Position numbers and translations under genes: made by a program. From positions 1 through 62,629 of the forward strand of contig JAFQZZ010000025.1 of the NCBI GenBank assembly GCA_017405645.1: a stretch of DNA of 62,629 nucleotides. The letters run 5' to 3'. Origin of the DNA: Bacillota bacterium. GTDB taxonomy: Bacteria; Bacillota; Clostridia; Peptostreptococcales; Anaerovoracaceae. This document shows, one piece after another, positions 22,673-31,062 of the stretch (the stretch's first letter is position 1; each line of letters opens with the position of its first letter). The notes below the pieces were generated by a model. That model was not told where the DNA came from. It was given only the letters and a program-made list of their open reading frames with translations, and did not search any database.

Positions 22673-24469
22673 ATGAGACCGATTTCCAGCAATGAATTAA
22701 GAGAGTTATACCTGAATTTCTTCAAGAGCAAAGGCCATGCCATCATTCCCTCGGCTTCCCTGATCCCGGAGAACGACCCGACGGTCCTGTTCACCACGGC
22801 CGGCATGCACCCGCTGGTCCCGTACCTGATGGGGCAGAAGCACCCGGAAGGGAAACGCCTGGCCGACGTGCAGAAATGCGTCCGGACCGGCGACATCGAG
22901 GATGTGGGAGACGCCTCCCACTGCACCTTCTTCGAGATGCTGGGGAACTGGTCTTTGGGCGATTACTTCAAGGATGAACAGATCAAATGGAGTTATGAGT
23001 TCCTGACGGACGAAAAATACCTGGGCATCCCATCGGACCAGCTGGCGGTCACCTGCTTCGAAGGCGACCAGGATGCGCCGAAGGATGAGTATTCCGCCGC
23101 CCGCTGGGAAGAAGCGGGAATCAAGAAGGAGAATATCTACTTCCTGCCCAAGAAGGACAACTGGTGGGGCCCGGCGGGACTCACCGGCCCCTGCGGACCG
23201 GACAGCGAAATGTTCCTGATCCGGCGGCCCAAATGCGGACCGGACTGCAACCCGGGCTGCAGCTGCGGCGCCTTCCTGGAGATTTGGAACGACGTATTCA
23301 TGGAATACAATAAAGTGGGAGAGGGCCAGTTTGAGCCCCTGTCCCAGAAGAACGTGGACACCGGCATGGGTCTGGAGAGAGTCACCTGCGTCATGAACGG
23401 CAAGGAAAGCGTTTATGACACGGACCTCTTCGAAGACGCCATCAAGGTCATTGAAGACCTCACCGGAAAGAAATACGGTGAAGACGAGGAAGTGACCCGG
23501 GCCTTCCGGATCATCCTGGATCACACCCGGACTGCCACCATGATGATCGGGGACCAGAAGGGCATCACCCCCTCCAACGTGGACCAGGGGTACGTGCTCC
23601 GGAGGATCATCCGCCGGGCGGTGCGTTACGGCCGGAACATCGACCTGCCGGACGGCAGCCTGAAGGACGTGGCCCAGGCCTTCGTCAATAAGTACAAAGG
23701 CGCCTATCCGGAACTGGCGGAAAACGAAGCCAAGATCAAGGAAGAACTGCAGAAAGAAGAGACCAAGTTCCAGCGGACCCTGCAGAAGGGCCTGAAGGAA
23801 TTCGAAAAAGCCGCAGCCAAAACAGAGGGCGGCGTCATCGACGGCGTGACGGTCTTCCACTTATACGACACCTACGGCTTCCCGGTGGAGATCACCGAGG
23901 AACTGGCCGCGGAAAAAGGCCTGAAGATCGACCGGGGAGGTTACGAAAAGTCCTTCGCCGAACACCAGAGCAAGAGCAAGGCCGGCGCGGAAGGCAAGTT
24001 CGCGGCCGGACTGGCGGACCATCAGGAAGAGACCGTCAAGCTCCATACCGCGACACACCTGCTGCAGGCGGCCCTGCAGAAGGTCCTGCCGGAGGAAGAC
24101 ATCAAGCAGAAGGGTTCCAACATCACGGCGGAACGGCTGCGTTTCGACTTCTCCTGTTCCCGTCCGGTGACCAAGGAAGAACTGAAGCAGGTGGAAGAAC
24201 TGGTCAACGGCGTTATCGCCGAGGACGTTCCGGTGGTCATGGAGGAGATGCCCATGACGGAAGCGGCGGAAAGAGGCTTCTTCGGCGTCTTCGAAAGCAA
24301 GTACGGCGAACGGGTCAAGACCTACACCATCGGCGATTTCTCCAAGGAGATCTGCGGCGGCCCCCATGTGGAGCACACCGGCGTTTTAGGCACTTTCAAG
24401 ATCAAGAAGGAACAGTCCTCCAGTTCCGGCGTCCGCCGGATCAAGGCGGTGCTGGTACCGAAGGAATAA
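22673..24469 (+). CDS. alaS: Alanyl-tRNA synthetase, short form lacking the C-Ala domain
   Basis: Class II synthetase that charges tRNA-Ala. At 598 residues it is far shorter than the usual 870-880. The catalytic and tRNA-binding domains are complete (HAIIPSASLIPENDPTVLFT as motif 1 region, HCTFFEMLGNWSLGDYFK as motif 2 region, TGMGLERV in motif 3). The editing domain is intact: H458-xxx-H462 (HTATH) and C561/H565 (CGGPH). What is missing is the C-terminal C-Ala/oligomerisation domain. The frame ends naturally and a good terminator follows, so this is not a frameshift. GAAAGGA precedes the ATG at 22673. Short AlaRS forms occur in some Clostridia; tRNA docking without C-Ala must be handled differently. 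Confidence 0.94.
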   Translation: MRPISSNELRELYLNFFKSKGHAIIPSASLIPENDPTVLFTTAGMHPLVPYLMGQKHPEGKRLADVQKCVRTGDIEDVGDASHCTFFEMLGNWSLGDYFKDEQIKWSYEFLTDEKYLGIPSDQLAVTCFEGDQDAPKDEYSAARWEEAGIKKENIYFLPKKDNWWGPAGLTGPCGPDSEMFLIRRPKCGPDCNPGCSCGAFLEIWNDVFMEYNKVGEGQFEPLSQKNVDTGMGLERVTCVMNGKESVYDTDLFEDAIKVIEDLTGKKYGEDEEVTRAFRIILDHTRTATMMIGDQKGITPSNVDQGYVLRRIIRRAVRYGRNIDLPDGSLKDVAQAFVNKYKGAYPELAENEAKIKEELQKEETKFQRTLQKGLKEFEKAAAKTEGGVIDGVTVFHLYDTYGFPVEITEELAAEKGLKIDRGGYEKSFAEHQSKSKAGAEGKFAAGLADHQEETVKLHTATHLLQAALQKVLPEEDIKQKGSNITAERLRFDFSCSRPVTKEELKQVEELVNGVIAEDVPVVMEEMPMTEAAERGFFGVFESKYGERVKTYTIGDFSKEICGGPHVEHTGVLGTFKIKKEQSSSSGVRRIKAVLVPKE

Positions 24470-24491
24470 GCAAAAGAAAAGCAATCACTGC

Positions 24492-24527
24492 AAACCCCGT
24501 ATACGAAAAGTATGCGGGGTTTTTTTA
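24492..24527 (+). terminator. Terminator of alaS
   Basis: AAACCCCGTATAC-gaaaa-GTATGCGGGGTTT stem with one wobble pair, then TTTTTATT. Confidence 0.9.
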
Positions 24528-24626
24528 TTAAAAACCGGTGGACATTTGCAAGGCGGGGAATTACAATATAAATTGGAGAAAAAGTGAATAAAGAAAAAAG
24601 AGAAACAAAAAAGGAGAAAGATTTCA

Positions 24627-26288
24627 ATGACTTTAGATGACGTGACTATGATAGCAGCCTTTTTTGGCGGACTTGGATTGTTTTTGTATGGGATGAAGTT
24701 GATGTCCGCCGGTCTCCAGAAATTCGCTGGGGACAAAATGCAGCACATGATGGGTGTGCTGACCAATAACCGTTTTATGGGCCTGCTGGTGGGCGGGCTG
24801 GTAACCATGATCATTCAAAGTTCCGGAGCCACCTCCGTCATGGTGATCGGTATGGTAAACGCCGGGATCATGAGTTTGGCCCAGTCCGTAGGCGTGATCA
24901 TGGGCGCCAATATCGGCACCACCGCCACGGCCTGGATCGTATCAGCGACACAATTGGGTGACACTTTTGCAGTGTTCAAACCCTCTTTCTTTGCGCCGAT
25001 CCTTGTCGGAGCCGGGGCGATCATGGCCTTGTTTGGCAGGGGAGTAAAATCCCGGGCCATTGGAGAACTGCTGATCGCAGTGGGCATCCTGTTTACCGGC
25101 CTGACCTGGATGTCGGATGCGGTGAAGCCTTATCAGGATTCGCCGGTCTTTGTCCGGGCCATCACCCTGCTGGGAGCGAACCCCTTCCTGGGGATCCTGG
25201 TGGGCTTTGCGGTGACCTGTATCATGCAGAGTTCCTCCGCCTCCATCGGTGTGCTTCAGGCTCTGGCCATGGATGGAATGATCACGGGAAACATTGCCGT
25301 GTACATCTGCCTGGGGGCCTGCATCGGTTCCTGCACCACCGCCCTGATCTCCAGCGTGGGATCCACCAACAACGGGAAACGGGTGGCGGTGATCAACCTG
25401 CTGTTCAACGTGATTGGCGTGATTATCTTCGGGATTCTCATTTCCATCGTCTTTATGGCGGTTCCGGAACTGGCGGAAATGAAGATGAATGCGGTGAAGA
25501 TTGCGGTCTTCCATTCTTCTTTCAAACTGGTGAATGCCATCGTTCTCTTCCCCATGGGAAACATGTTGGTGAAGCTGGCGAACCGGATCGTCCGTGACAA
25601 ACCGGAACCGGGCGAAGAAGAAATGGACGAGATGGCCCTGCGCCTGGACGAAAGATTGCTCCAGTCCCCTTCCTTTGCCATTGAAATGACCGTCGGCGAA
25701 GTGGTGGAAATGGGCCGGCGGGCCGGCGAAAACGTGCAGAATGCACTGGATGCTTTGATTCATTACGATTACAGCCGGCTGGGAAGCGTATTTGCCCGGG
25801 AAAAGGAGATCAACCGGTATCAGGACGCACTGACGGAATATCTGGTCCGGATCAGCAACCTGTCCCTGAGCAGCAGCCAGAACACCATGGTCAAGAATCT
25901 GCTCTACGCCATCAGCGACATTGAGCGCGTGGGCGACCATGCGGAGAATATCGCGGAATATGCGGAAAAGATGAAGGAAGAGGACATTCGGTTCTCGGAA
26001 ATGGCCGTGAAGGAACTGACCGAGATGAGCCAGATCGTGATGCGCAATTACGACTGGTCCCTGCAGGCCGTGGCTTCCGGAAACAAAGGGATGATCCAGG
26101 ATATCACGGACTACGAGGAAGTGGTCGACGCCATGGAGCTGGAACTGAGAGACCGCCACGTGGAACGGCTTTCCCGGGGCGAGTGCCGGGTGGAAAGCGG
26201 AGCGATCTTCCTGGATATCATCAGCAATCTGGAACGGATCGCCGACCATGCGATGAATATTGTGGAATATGTACAGGATTTTAATTAA
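24627..26288 (+). CDS. Na+/phosphate cotransporter family protein with PhoU-like domain
   Basis: A 553-residue membrane protein of the NptA/SLC34-like family. Two inverted Na_Pi_cotrans repeats form the first 310 residues: GGLGLFLYGMKLMSAGLQ, then the QSSGATSVMVIG motif in repeat 1 and MQSSSASIGVLQAL in repeat 2, the paired QSS signatures that bind Na+ and phosphate. About eight hydrophobic segments. Residues 340-553 form a PhoU-like helical bundle with two EERVGDHAENI-type repeats (IERVGDHAENIAEYAE and LERIADHAMNIVEYVQ), probably a cytosolic regulatory or metal-binding part. It is followed 12 bp later by a pseudouridine synthase and then by a paralogue of itself. Confidence 0.93.
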   Translation: MTLDDVTMIAAFFGGLGLFLYGMKLMSAGLQKFAGDKMQHMMGVLTNNRFMGLLVGGLVTMIIQSSGATSVMVIGMVNAGIMSLAQSVGVIMGANIGTTATAWIVSATQLGDTFAVFKPSFFAPILVGAGAIMALFGRGVKSRAIGELLIAVGILFTGLTWMSDAVKPYQDSPVFVRAITLLGANPFLGILVGFAVTCIMQSSSASIGVLQALAMDGMITGNIAVYICLGACIGSCTTALISSVGSTNNGKRVAVINLLFNVIGVIIFGILISIVFMAVPELAEMKMNAVKIAVFHSSFKLVNAIVLFPMGNMLVKLANRIVRDKPEPGEEEMDEMALRLDERLLQSPSFAIEMTVGEVVEMGRRAGENVQNALDALIHYDYSRLGSVFAREKEINRYQDALTEYLVRISNLSLSSSQNTMVKNLLYAISDIERVGDHAENIAEYAEKMKEEDIRFSEMAVKELTEMSQIVMRNYDWSLQAVASGNKGMIQDITDYEEVVDAMELELRDRHVERLSRGECRVESGAIFLDIISNLERIADHAMNIVEYVQDFN

Positions 26289-26300
26289 AGGACAAGAAAA

Positions 26301-27092
26301 ATGCGACTGAACAAGTACATCGCTTCCGCCGGGATCTGCTCCCGACGAAAGGCCGATGAAATGATCAACGAAGGCCGGGTGAAAGTCGACGGCCTGGAGG
26401 TGCTGGAATACGGCTTCCAGGTGGAAGAGGGCAGCGTGGTGGAAGTGGACGGACAGGTCGTCACCGTCTCCACAAAGCCGCCGGTCTACCTGATGATGAA
26501 CAAGCCCGTAGGCTACATCACCACCGTCACCGACGACCGGGGGAGACCCACGGTGATGGAACTGGTGGAGCACATGGACGAACGGCTGTTCCCGGTGGGA
26601 CGGCTGGACTACAACACCTCGGGACTTTTGATCCTCACCAACGATGGGGACTTCGCCAACTTGATGATGCACCCGGGCCACAAGATCTACAAGACCTACC
26701 GGGCAAGGGTCCGGGGCGTGGTGCCCATGCACAAACTCAACATCCTCCGGAAGGGCGTGTACCTGGACGGCGTCAAGACGGCACCGGCCCTGGCGGAAAT
26801 CGAAAAACACGGAAAGGGCTCCACGGTGCTGGAGATCAAGATCTACGAAGGAAAGAACCGGCAGATCCGCCGGATGTGCGAGGCCATCGGCCACCCCGTG
26901 CTGGAACTGGAACGGGTCGCCATCGGGGATCTGACTTTAGGCCACCTGAAGGTGGGACACACGAAAAAAATCAATCCGTCGGACATCCAGGCGCTGATCA
27001 ATCAGGCCAACAAGACAGAAAAGTCCGGCAGTATCCAAGGCAAAACCGGGCGGCCGGGCCGCACCGGATGGGCAAGAGCAAAGAAAAGGTAA
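26301..27092 (+). CDS. rRNA pseudouridine synthase, RluB/RsuA family
   Basis: Converts a specific uridine of ribosomal RNA to pseudouridine. The 263-residue protein opens with an S4 RNA-binding domain (RLNKYIASAGICSRRKADEM). The catalytic domain shows GRLDYNTSGLLILTNDG (catalytic Asp in RLDYNT), KTYRARVRG and the C-terminal EGKNRQIRRMCEAIGHPV. The Lys/Arg-rich end is typical. Length and motifs fit RluB (23S U2605), but RsuA or YtzG specificity cannot be excluded. It lies between two Na/Pi cotransporter genes with gaps of 12 and 25 bp, so probably one operon, although the functions seem unrelated. Confidence 0.93.
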   Translation: MRLNKYIASAGICSRRKADEMINEGRVKVDGLEVLEYGFQVEEGSVVEVDGQVVTVSTKPPVYLMMNKPVGYITTVTDDRGRPTVMELVEHMDERLFPVGRLDYNTSGLLILTNDGDFANLMMHPGHKIYKTYRARVRGVVPMHKLNILRKGVYLDGVKTAPALAEIEKHGKGSTVLEIKIYEGKNRQIRRMCEAIGHPVLELERVAIGDLTLGHLKVGHTKKINPSDIQALINQANKTEKSGSIQGKTGRPGRTGWARAKKR

Positions 27093-27117
27093 AGAGAAGA
27101 GGTAAAAAACAACAACT

Positions 27118-28887
27118 ATGGGAATCACAAATATCGTTTCAATATTAGGCGGGCTGGCGCTGTTCCTGTACGGCGTCACCCTCATGGGCGACGGCCTGAA
27201 CAAGGTCGCCGGTAACAAACTTCAGGTCGTCCTGTACCGGATGACCAGCAATCCGTTAAAAGGGATCCTGCTGGGGGCGGGGGTCACCGCCCTGGTGCAG
27301 TCCTCCACCGCGGTCAGCGTCATGGCCATCGGTTTCGTCAACTCGGGACTGATGGAATTCGCCCAGGCGGTAAGCATCATCCTGGGGGCCATCGTCGGCA
27401 CCAGCGTCACGGGCTGGATCGTCAGTTTGTCCTCCCTGGGCGCAGGGGGCGGCTGGACACAGTTGCTGTCCGCAGCCTTCATCACCGGCGTCATCGCCAC
27501 CATCGGCATTATCTTAGTCAAATTCAGTAAAAAGCAATCCCACAATCAGGTAGGGGCGATCCTCCTGGGGTTCGCTATCCTGATGTTCGGCATGACCGCC
27601 ATGAGTAACGCGGTCATTCCCCTGAAGGAAGACCCGGCGTTCATCAACCTGCTGACGAAATTCTCCAACCCGGTGCTGGGTATCCTGGTAGGTATCGTAT
27701 TTACCGCCATCATCCAGTCTTCGGCAGCGGCCGTGGGTATCCTGCAGGCCCTGAGCATGACGGGGACCTTATCCTTCTCGGAGACTTTCCCCATCATCCT
27801 GGGTATCGCCGTCGGCGGCGCCCTGCCGGTACTGATCAGCGCTTTAGGAGCTTCCCTGAACGCCAAGCGGACCGCGCTGGTGCACCTGATCATCGACATC
27901 GTGGGGGCGGTGTTCTGCGGCGTCGTCTTCTACGTAGCCAATGCCGTTCATCCCTTCGCTTTCATGGAACACATCATGTCGCCGGTGAGCGTGGCGGCCC
28001 TGAACACGATCTTCCGTATCGTGGTGGTCATCGCCCTGGCGCCGGCCATCAAGCTCCTGGAGCGGGTGGTGAAAGCCATCATGAAGGACGAACCGGAAGA
28101 CGGGGAAGGTGCCGACTGGGTGCTGCTGGAAGACCGTTTTATCCAGCATCCGACTCTGGCCATCGAGCAGTGCCGTATCGTGCTGAACTCCATGGCGGAG
28201 CATGCGCAGCATAACCTGTCTGACGCCCTGTTCCTGCTGTGGCATTACAGCGAGAGCGGATTCAAACGGGTCGTGGAAGAGGAGGACCTGGTGGACCACT
28301 ATGAAGACCGGCTGGGGTCTTACCTGATCAAGGTCACGTCCTCGGAACTGACCCAGAAACAAAATGAAGATATTTATCAGTTCCTCCACGCCATCACCGA
28401 CCTGGAGCGGATCTCCGACCATGCGCTGAACATTGCGGAAAGCGCCCAGGAGATCCATGAAAAAGGCATCGTGATGGAAGAAGAAGTGCGGAACGAACTG
28501 AAGGTGCTGGAAGCAGCCCTGACGGAAGTGGTGCGCCTGGCGGTACGGGCCCTGAGGGAGAACGACCACGAAGCCGCCCACCGGGTGGAACCGCTGGAAG
28601 AACTCATCGACACCCTGACGGCGGACATGAAGCACCGGCAGGTGGACCGTCTGCAGCGGGGCGTTTACAGCCGGCAGAACAGCTTCGTGTTCAACGACCT
28701 GATCGGGGACATCGAGCGTGTTTCCGACCACTGCTCCAACGTCGCCGTGGCCATGATCGAGCTGGAACACGAATCCTTCGACACCCACCAGTACATCGAA
28801 AGCCTCATGAGCCAGAAGGACGAGGAATTCGAACGGTACTTCGAGGAATACAAGGAAAGATTCCATTTCGAAGAGGCATCGATTTAA
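27118..28887 (+). CDS. Na+/phosphate cotransporter family protein, second paralogue
   Basis: A 589-residue paralogue of the protein encoded at 24627-26288, with the same order: GGLALFLYGVTLMGDGLNK, VQSSTAVSVMAIG (repeat 1), IQSSAAAVGILQAL (repeat 2), then a PhoU-like bundle with LERISDHALNIAESAQ and IERVSDHCSNVAVAM. The C-terminus is about 35 residues longer and ends in an acidic, Phe-rich segment. The ribosome-binding site (AAGAGG, 13 nt from the ATG) is distant. Having two such transporters side by side suggests different affinities or a different anion for one of them. No phosphate (pst/pho) genes are adjacent. Confidence 0.92.
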   Translation: MGITNIVSILGGLALFLYGVTLMGDGLNKVAGNKLQVVLYRMTSNPLKGILLGAGVTALVQSSTAVSVMAIGFVNSGLMEFAQAVSIILGAIVGTSVTGWIVSLSSLGAGGGWTQLLSAAFITGVIATIGIILVKFSKKQSHNQVGAILLGFAILMFGMTAMSNAVIPLKEDPAFINLLTKFSNPVLGILVGIVFTAIIQSSAAAVGILQALSMTGTLSFSETFPIILGIAVGGALPVLISALGASLNAKRTALVHLIIDIVGAVFCGVVFYVANAVHPFAFMEHIMSPVSVAALNTIFRIVVVIALAPAIKLLERVVKAIMKDEPEDGEGADWVLLEDRFIQHPTLAIEQCRIVLNSMAEHAQHNLSDALFLLWHYSESGFKRVVEEEDLVDHYEDRLGSYLIKVTSSELTQKQNEDIYQFLHAITDLERISDHALNIAESAQEIHEKGIVMEEEVRNELKVLEAALTEVVRLAVRALRENDHEAAHRVEPLEELIDTLTADMKHRQVDRLQRGVYSRQNSFVFNDLIGDIERVSDHCSNVAVAMIELEHESFDTHQYIESLMSQKDEEFERYFEEYKERFHFEEASI

Positions 28888-28974
28888 TCAGCTGTTTCAA
28901 AGGCAAGCGTTTTGCCCTGTAAAAAAGGGGAAATGCTTGCCTTTTGATTGGGAAAACGAAAAGGGGGTCAGCAC

Positions 28975-29397
28975 ATGATCGGAACGGCATTGGAAATCGC
29001 CTGGAAGGCTCATGAGGGACAGAAGGACAAGGGCGGAAAGCCCTATATCCGGCACCCGCTTTCCGTGGCGGCGCAGATGGATACGGAAGAGGAGATCACC
29101 ACCGCACTGCTGCACGATGTGGTGGAGGATTCGGACTATACTTTTGAAGACCTGGAAGCGGCCGGGTTTCCGGAGCGGGTGATGGAAGCCCTGAGGCTGC
29201 TGACCCACGACGATGACACGGACTATTTCGAATACGTCCGGAAACTCAGGGAAAACGACCTGGCCCGGAAGGTGAAGCTGGCGGACCTGGCACACAATTC
29301 CCGGGAAGACCGGCTGGGCCGGAACCCGACGGAAGAGGATTGGAAGCGGCTGGAGAAGTACGCCGCCGCCCGAAAGATACTGGAAGAAGAATCGTAG
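28975..29397 (+). CDS. Small HD-domain hydrolase, alarmone (SpoT/MESH1)-like
   Basis: A 140-residue HD-superfamily protein that corresponds only to the hydrolase domain of RelA/SpoT. Conserved pieces: AHEGQKDKGGKPYIRHPLSV (metal-binding His), TTALLHDVVEDSDYTFEDL (the HD pair and the ED motif of ppGpp hydrolases) and VKLADLAHNSREDRL. There is no synthetase or TGS domain, so it looks like a small alarmone hydrolase (SAH) that would cleave (p)ppGpp or a related nucleotide. The start at 28975 follows AAGGGGG; an upstream ATG at 28948 overlaps no such site. It is followed within 20 bp by two small genes of unknown and antibiotic-binding type. Confidence 0.85.
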   Translation: MIGTALEIAWKAHEGQKDKGGKPYIRHPLSVAAQMDTEEEITTALLHDVVEDSDYTFEDLEAAGFPERVMEALRLLTHDDDTDYFEYVRKLRENDLARKVKLADLAHNSREDRLGRNPTEEDWKRLEKYAAARKILEEES

Positions 29398-29411
29398 AAA
29401 GGAAGGGAAAG

Positions 29412-29774
29412 ATGGAAAAAGTATTTATGCTCAGGATCAGTGACCGGCTGTTTGAGCCCGTCAAAAAGAACAGCAATGTCCTAGAGATGTCCCAGAACAA
29501 TGTCCGGATCGCGGACGCCTGCAAGGTAGGGGACCTTTATCTGAGTTTTGCGGGATATATCATGGAGGACGGCGTTCCGGTGGGGGCCCGGTTCCATTGT
29601 GATTACGGGGTCGACAACAGAGGAATGCTGGAGATGAGATCCGGGGAAACGGCTCATTTCAGTTACGAAGGCACCAGCGTCGATGACGAGGGCGACCCGG
29701 AGGACTTCTCCATCGACTACTACCTGGAATTGCTGGAATGGGACGATGAGATCATGGAGATGATGGGGAAATAA
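29412..29774 (+). CDS. Hypothetical protein (120 aa)
   Basis: Not recognised. An acidic, soluble 120-residue protein without signal peptide or membrane segment. The pattern (MEKVFMLRISDRLFEP, then alternating hydrophobic beta-strand-like pieces such as LYLSFAGYIMEDG and GARFHCDYGV, ending in helical DYYLELLEWDDEIMEMMG) suggests a small alpha/beta domain. AGGAAGGGAAAG precedes the ATG at 29412. It lies 14 bp after the HD hydrolase gene and 2 bp before the TipAS gene, so it is almost certainly co-expressed with both. Confidence 0.75.
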   Translation: MEKVFMLRISDRLFEPVKKNSNVLEMSQNNVRIADACKVGDLYLSFAGYIMEDGVPVGARFHCDYGVDNRGMLEMRSGETAHFSYEGTSVDDEGDPEDFSIDYYLELLEWDDEIMEMMGK

Positions 29775-29776
29775 CA

Positions 29777-30160
29777 ATGGCAGCAGCAAGCAACAGGGAT
29801 TCGTATGCGGATCAGGCGAAGGCTTCCTGGGGGAGCACGCCGGAATATAAGGAATTTGAAAAGAAGGCAAAAGGCCGGACGGAACAAGAGGAGCAGGATA
29901 TCGCCGCCCGCTTTATGCTGCTGTTCAAAGAAGCCGGGGCGATGAAAGAGAAGGACCCTGCTTCTCCCGAAGCACAGGCCCTGGTGAAAAAGATCCAGAC
30001 GTTTATCACGGAGCACTATTATACCTGTTCCGACGAAGTCCTGAACGGCCTGGGAAAACTGTATGGCTGCGGCGGGGATTTCACGAAGAACATCGATACC
30101 GCCGGCGGAGAAGGTACAGGCGCGTTCATGGAACAGGCGATCCGGGCGTACTGCCGGTAG
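29777..30160 (+). CDS. Stand-alone TipAS (thiopeptide-binding) domain protein
   Basis: A 127-residue all-helical, globin-like TipAS domain: YADQAKASWGSTPEYKEFEK at the start and HYYTCSDEVLNGLGKLYGCG towards the end match the C-terminal drug-recognition part of TipAL/Mta-type MerR regulators. The DNA-binding MerR half is missing and the gene starts cleanly with its own ATG, so it is not a 5' truncation visible here. In Streptomyces the free TipAS form binds thiostrepton-like antibiotics covalently through a cysteine; here C70-region cysteine in YYTCSDE and C94-region in YGCGG are candidates. Possible role: antibiotic sequestration or sensing. Context: last gene of the HD-hydrolase operon. Confidence 0.85.
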   Translation: MAAASNRDSYADQAKASWGSTPEYKEFEKKAKGRTEQEEQDIAARFMLLFKEAGAMKEKDPASPEAQALVKKIQTFITEHYYTCSDEVLNGLGKLYGCGGDFTKNIDTAGGEGTGAFMEQAIRAYCR

Positions 30161-30164
30161 AAAC

Positions 30165-30203
30165 GAGTCAAAAAGAACCGTCCCTAATGACTCCTAATGA
30201 CTC
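30165..30203. repeat. Short REP-like palindromic element
   Basis: GAGTCA (30165-30170), then AAAAAGAACCGTCCC, then two tandem copies of TAATGACTC (30185-30193 and 30195-30203) that can pair with GAGTCA. I recall AGAACCGTCCC-type palindromes as scattered REP-like elements in Clostridia. It lies between convergent genes and overlaps the 3' end of the CPBP protease gene, where it supplies the stop codon. Confidence 0.4.
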
Positions 30204-31060
30204 TGGACGCCGTACCTTGATTCCAGCAGCCTCCCAACGTGCCTTGTTTCAAAGAACATGTCCTTGTTCGTGATCACGATCACTGCGGCGACAACGGTCA
30301 CAACGATCGTTTCCACACACTTTGTCTCCGGCGTCATGGCGATCTTTTCCTGCATAAAGTTCACGAACAGATGGTAGATCATGCACGCCAGTATGGAGCG
30401 GTCGCTGGCCAGGTACACCCATGTGATGATGAATCCCAGTGGGATGCCGCTGATGAAGAAATTGACCACGTACAAAGGATTCACCATAAGACCTGCCTGA
30501 TAGGTGCCCTGGATAAAGATCAGCGGCAGATGCCATAAGGACCATAATGCGCCGAAGATCATGGATTCCCAAAACCAGTTCATGTAGGCGCCGATCGAGT
30601 CCTCGCAGTACCCTTTCCACCCGACTTCCTCGATGATCGATGCCAGTGTCACGGTCACGAAAGCCCCCGCTATCCCGACACCGGTAAACGAAAAGTCCTC
30701 TGTAAACGAAAACTGATCCAGGGATTGTCCGAATAATAGCGAGAGCAGAATGGAGCACACCACTATTCCCGCAAACTGCAGAATGGCCAGCAGTACATTC
30801 AGCCATTTGACTTTGTATAATCCAATGAGCTTGATCTTCAGGTCTTTTTTCAGCAGATCGGACCCGGATGCCAGCACAAATACGGTGGAGACCGCTGCCG
30901 GCGCAAGCAGTCCGATGAACATCAGCGGCGCGCCGAGGTTTTCAGACACAAAGATCGCCGGGATCCAGAATATCCATGTAAACAGATAGGCCAGTGCAAA
31001 AAACAGCACCGGTCTGTATTTATATGGAGCCGAACAGCTTTTTATCACTTCATTACCCAT
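30194..31060 (-). CDS. CPBP-family intramembrane metalloprotease
   Basis: A 288-residue membrane protein with about eight hydrophobic spans, family CAAX protease/bacteriocin-processing (Abi). Motif 1 is SIIEEVGWKGY (EExxxK instead of EExxxR), motif 2 FGALWSLWHLPL and motif 3 MIYHLFVNF supply the Glu and His ligands of the intramembrane site. Members act in bacteriocin self-immunity, prenyl-protein processing or signalling. The stop codon and the last residues come from the REP-like sequence at 30194-30203, so the original C-terminus may have been altered. Base composition is more AT-rich than neighbours. It lies 2 bp after the TetR gene and is surely controlled by it. Confidence 0.9.
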   Translation of the reverse strand: MGNEVIKSCSAPYKYRPVLFFALAYLFTWIFWIPAIFVSENLGAPLMFIGLLAPAAVSTVFVLASGSDLLKKDLKIKLIGLYKVKWLNVLLAILQFAGIVVCSILLSLLFGQSLDQFSFTEDFSFTGVGIAGAFVTVTLASIIEEVGWKGYCEDSIGAYMNWFWESMIFGALWSLWHLPLIFIQGTYQAGLMVNPLYVVNFFISGIPLGFIITWVYLASDRSILACMIYHLFVNFMQEKIAMTPETKCVETIVVTVVAAVIVITNKDMFFETRHVGRLLESRYGVQSH

Positions 31061-31062
31061 TT

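Noticed and set aside
24942..26894. A 650-residue minus-strand open frame across the Na/Pi cotransporter and pseudouridine synthase genes
   Set aside because: His/Asp/Gln-rich composition typical of an antisense shadow; it crosses two well-supported plus-strand genes and has no start signals.
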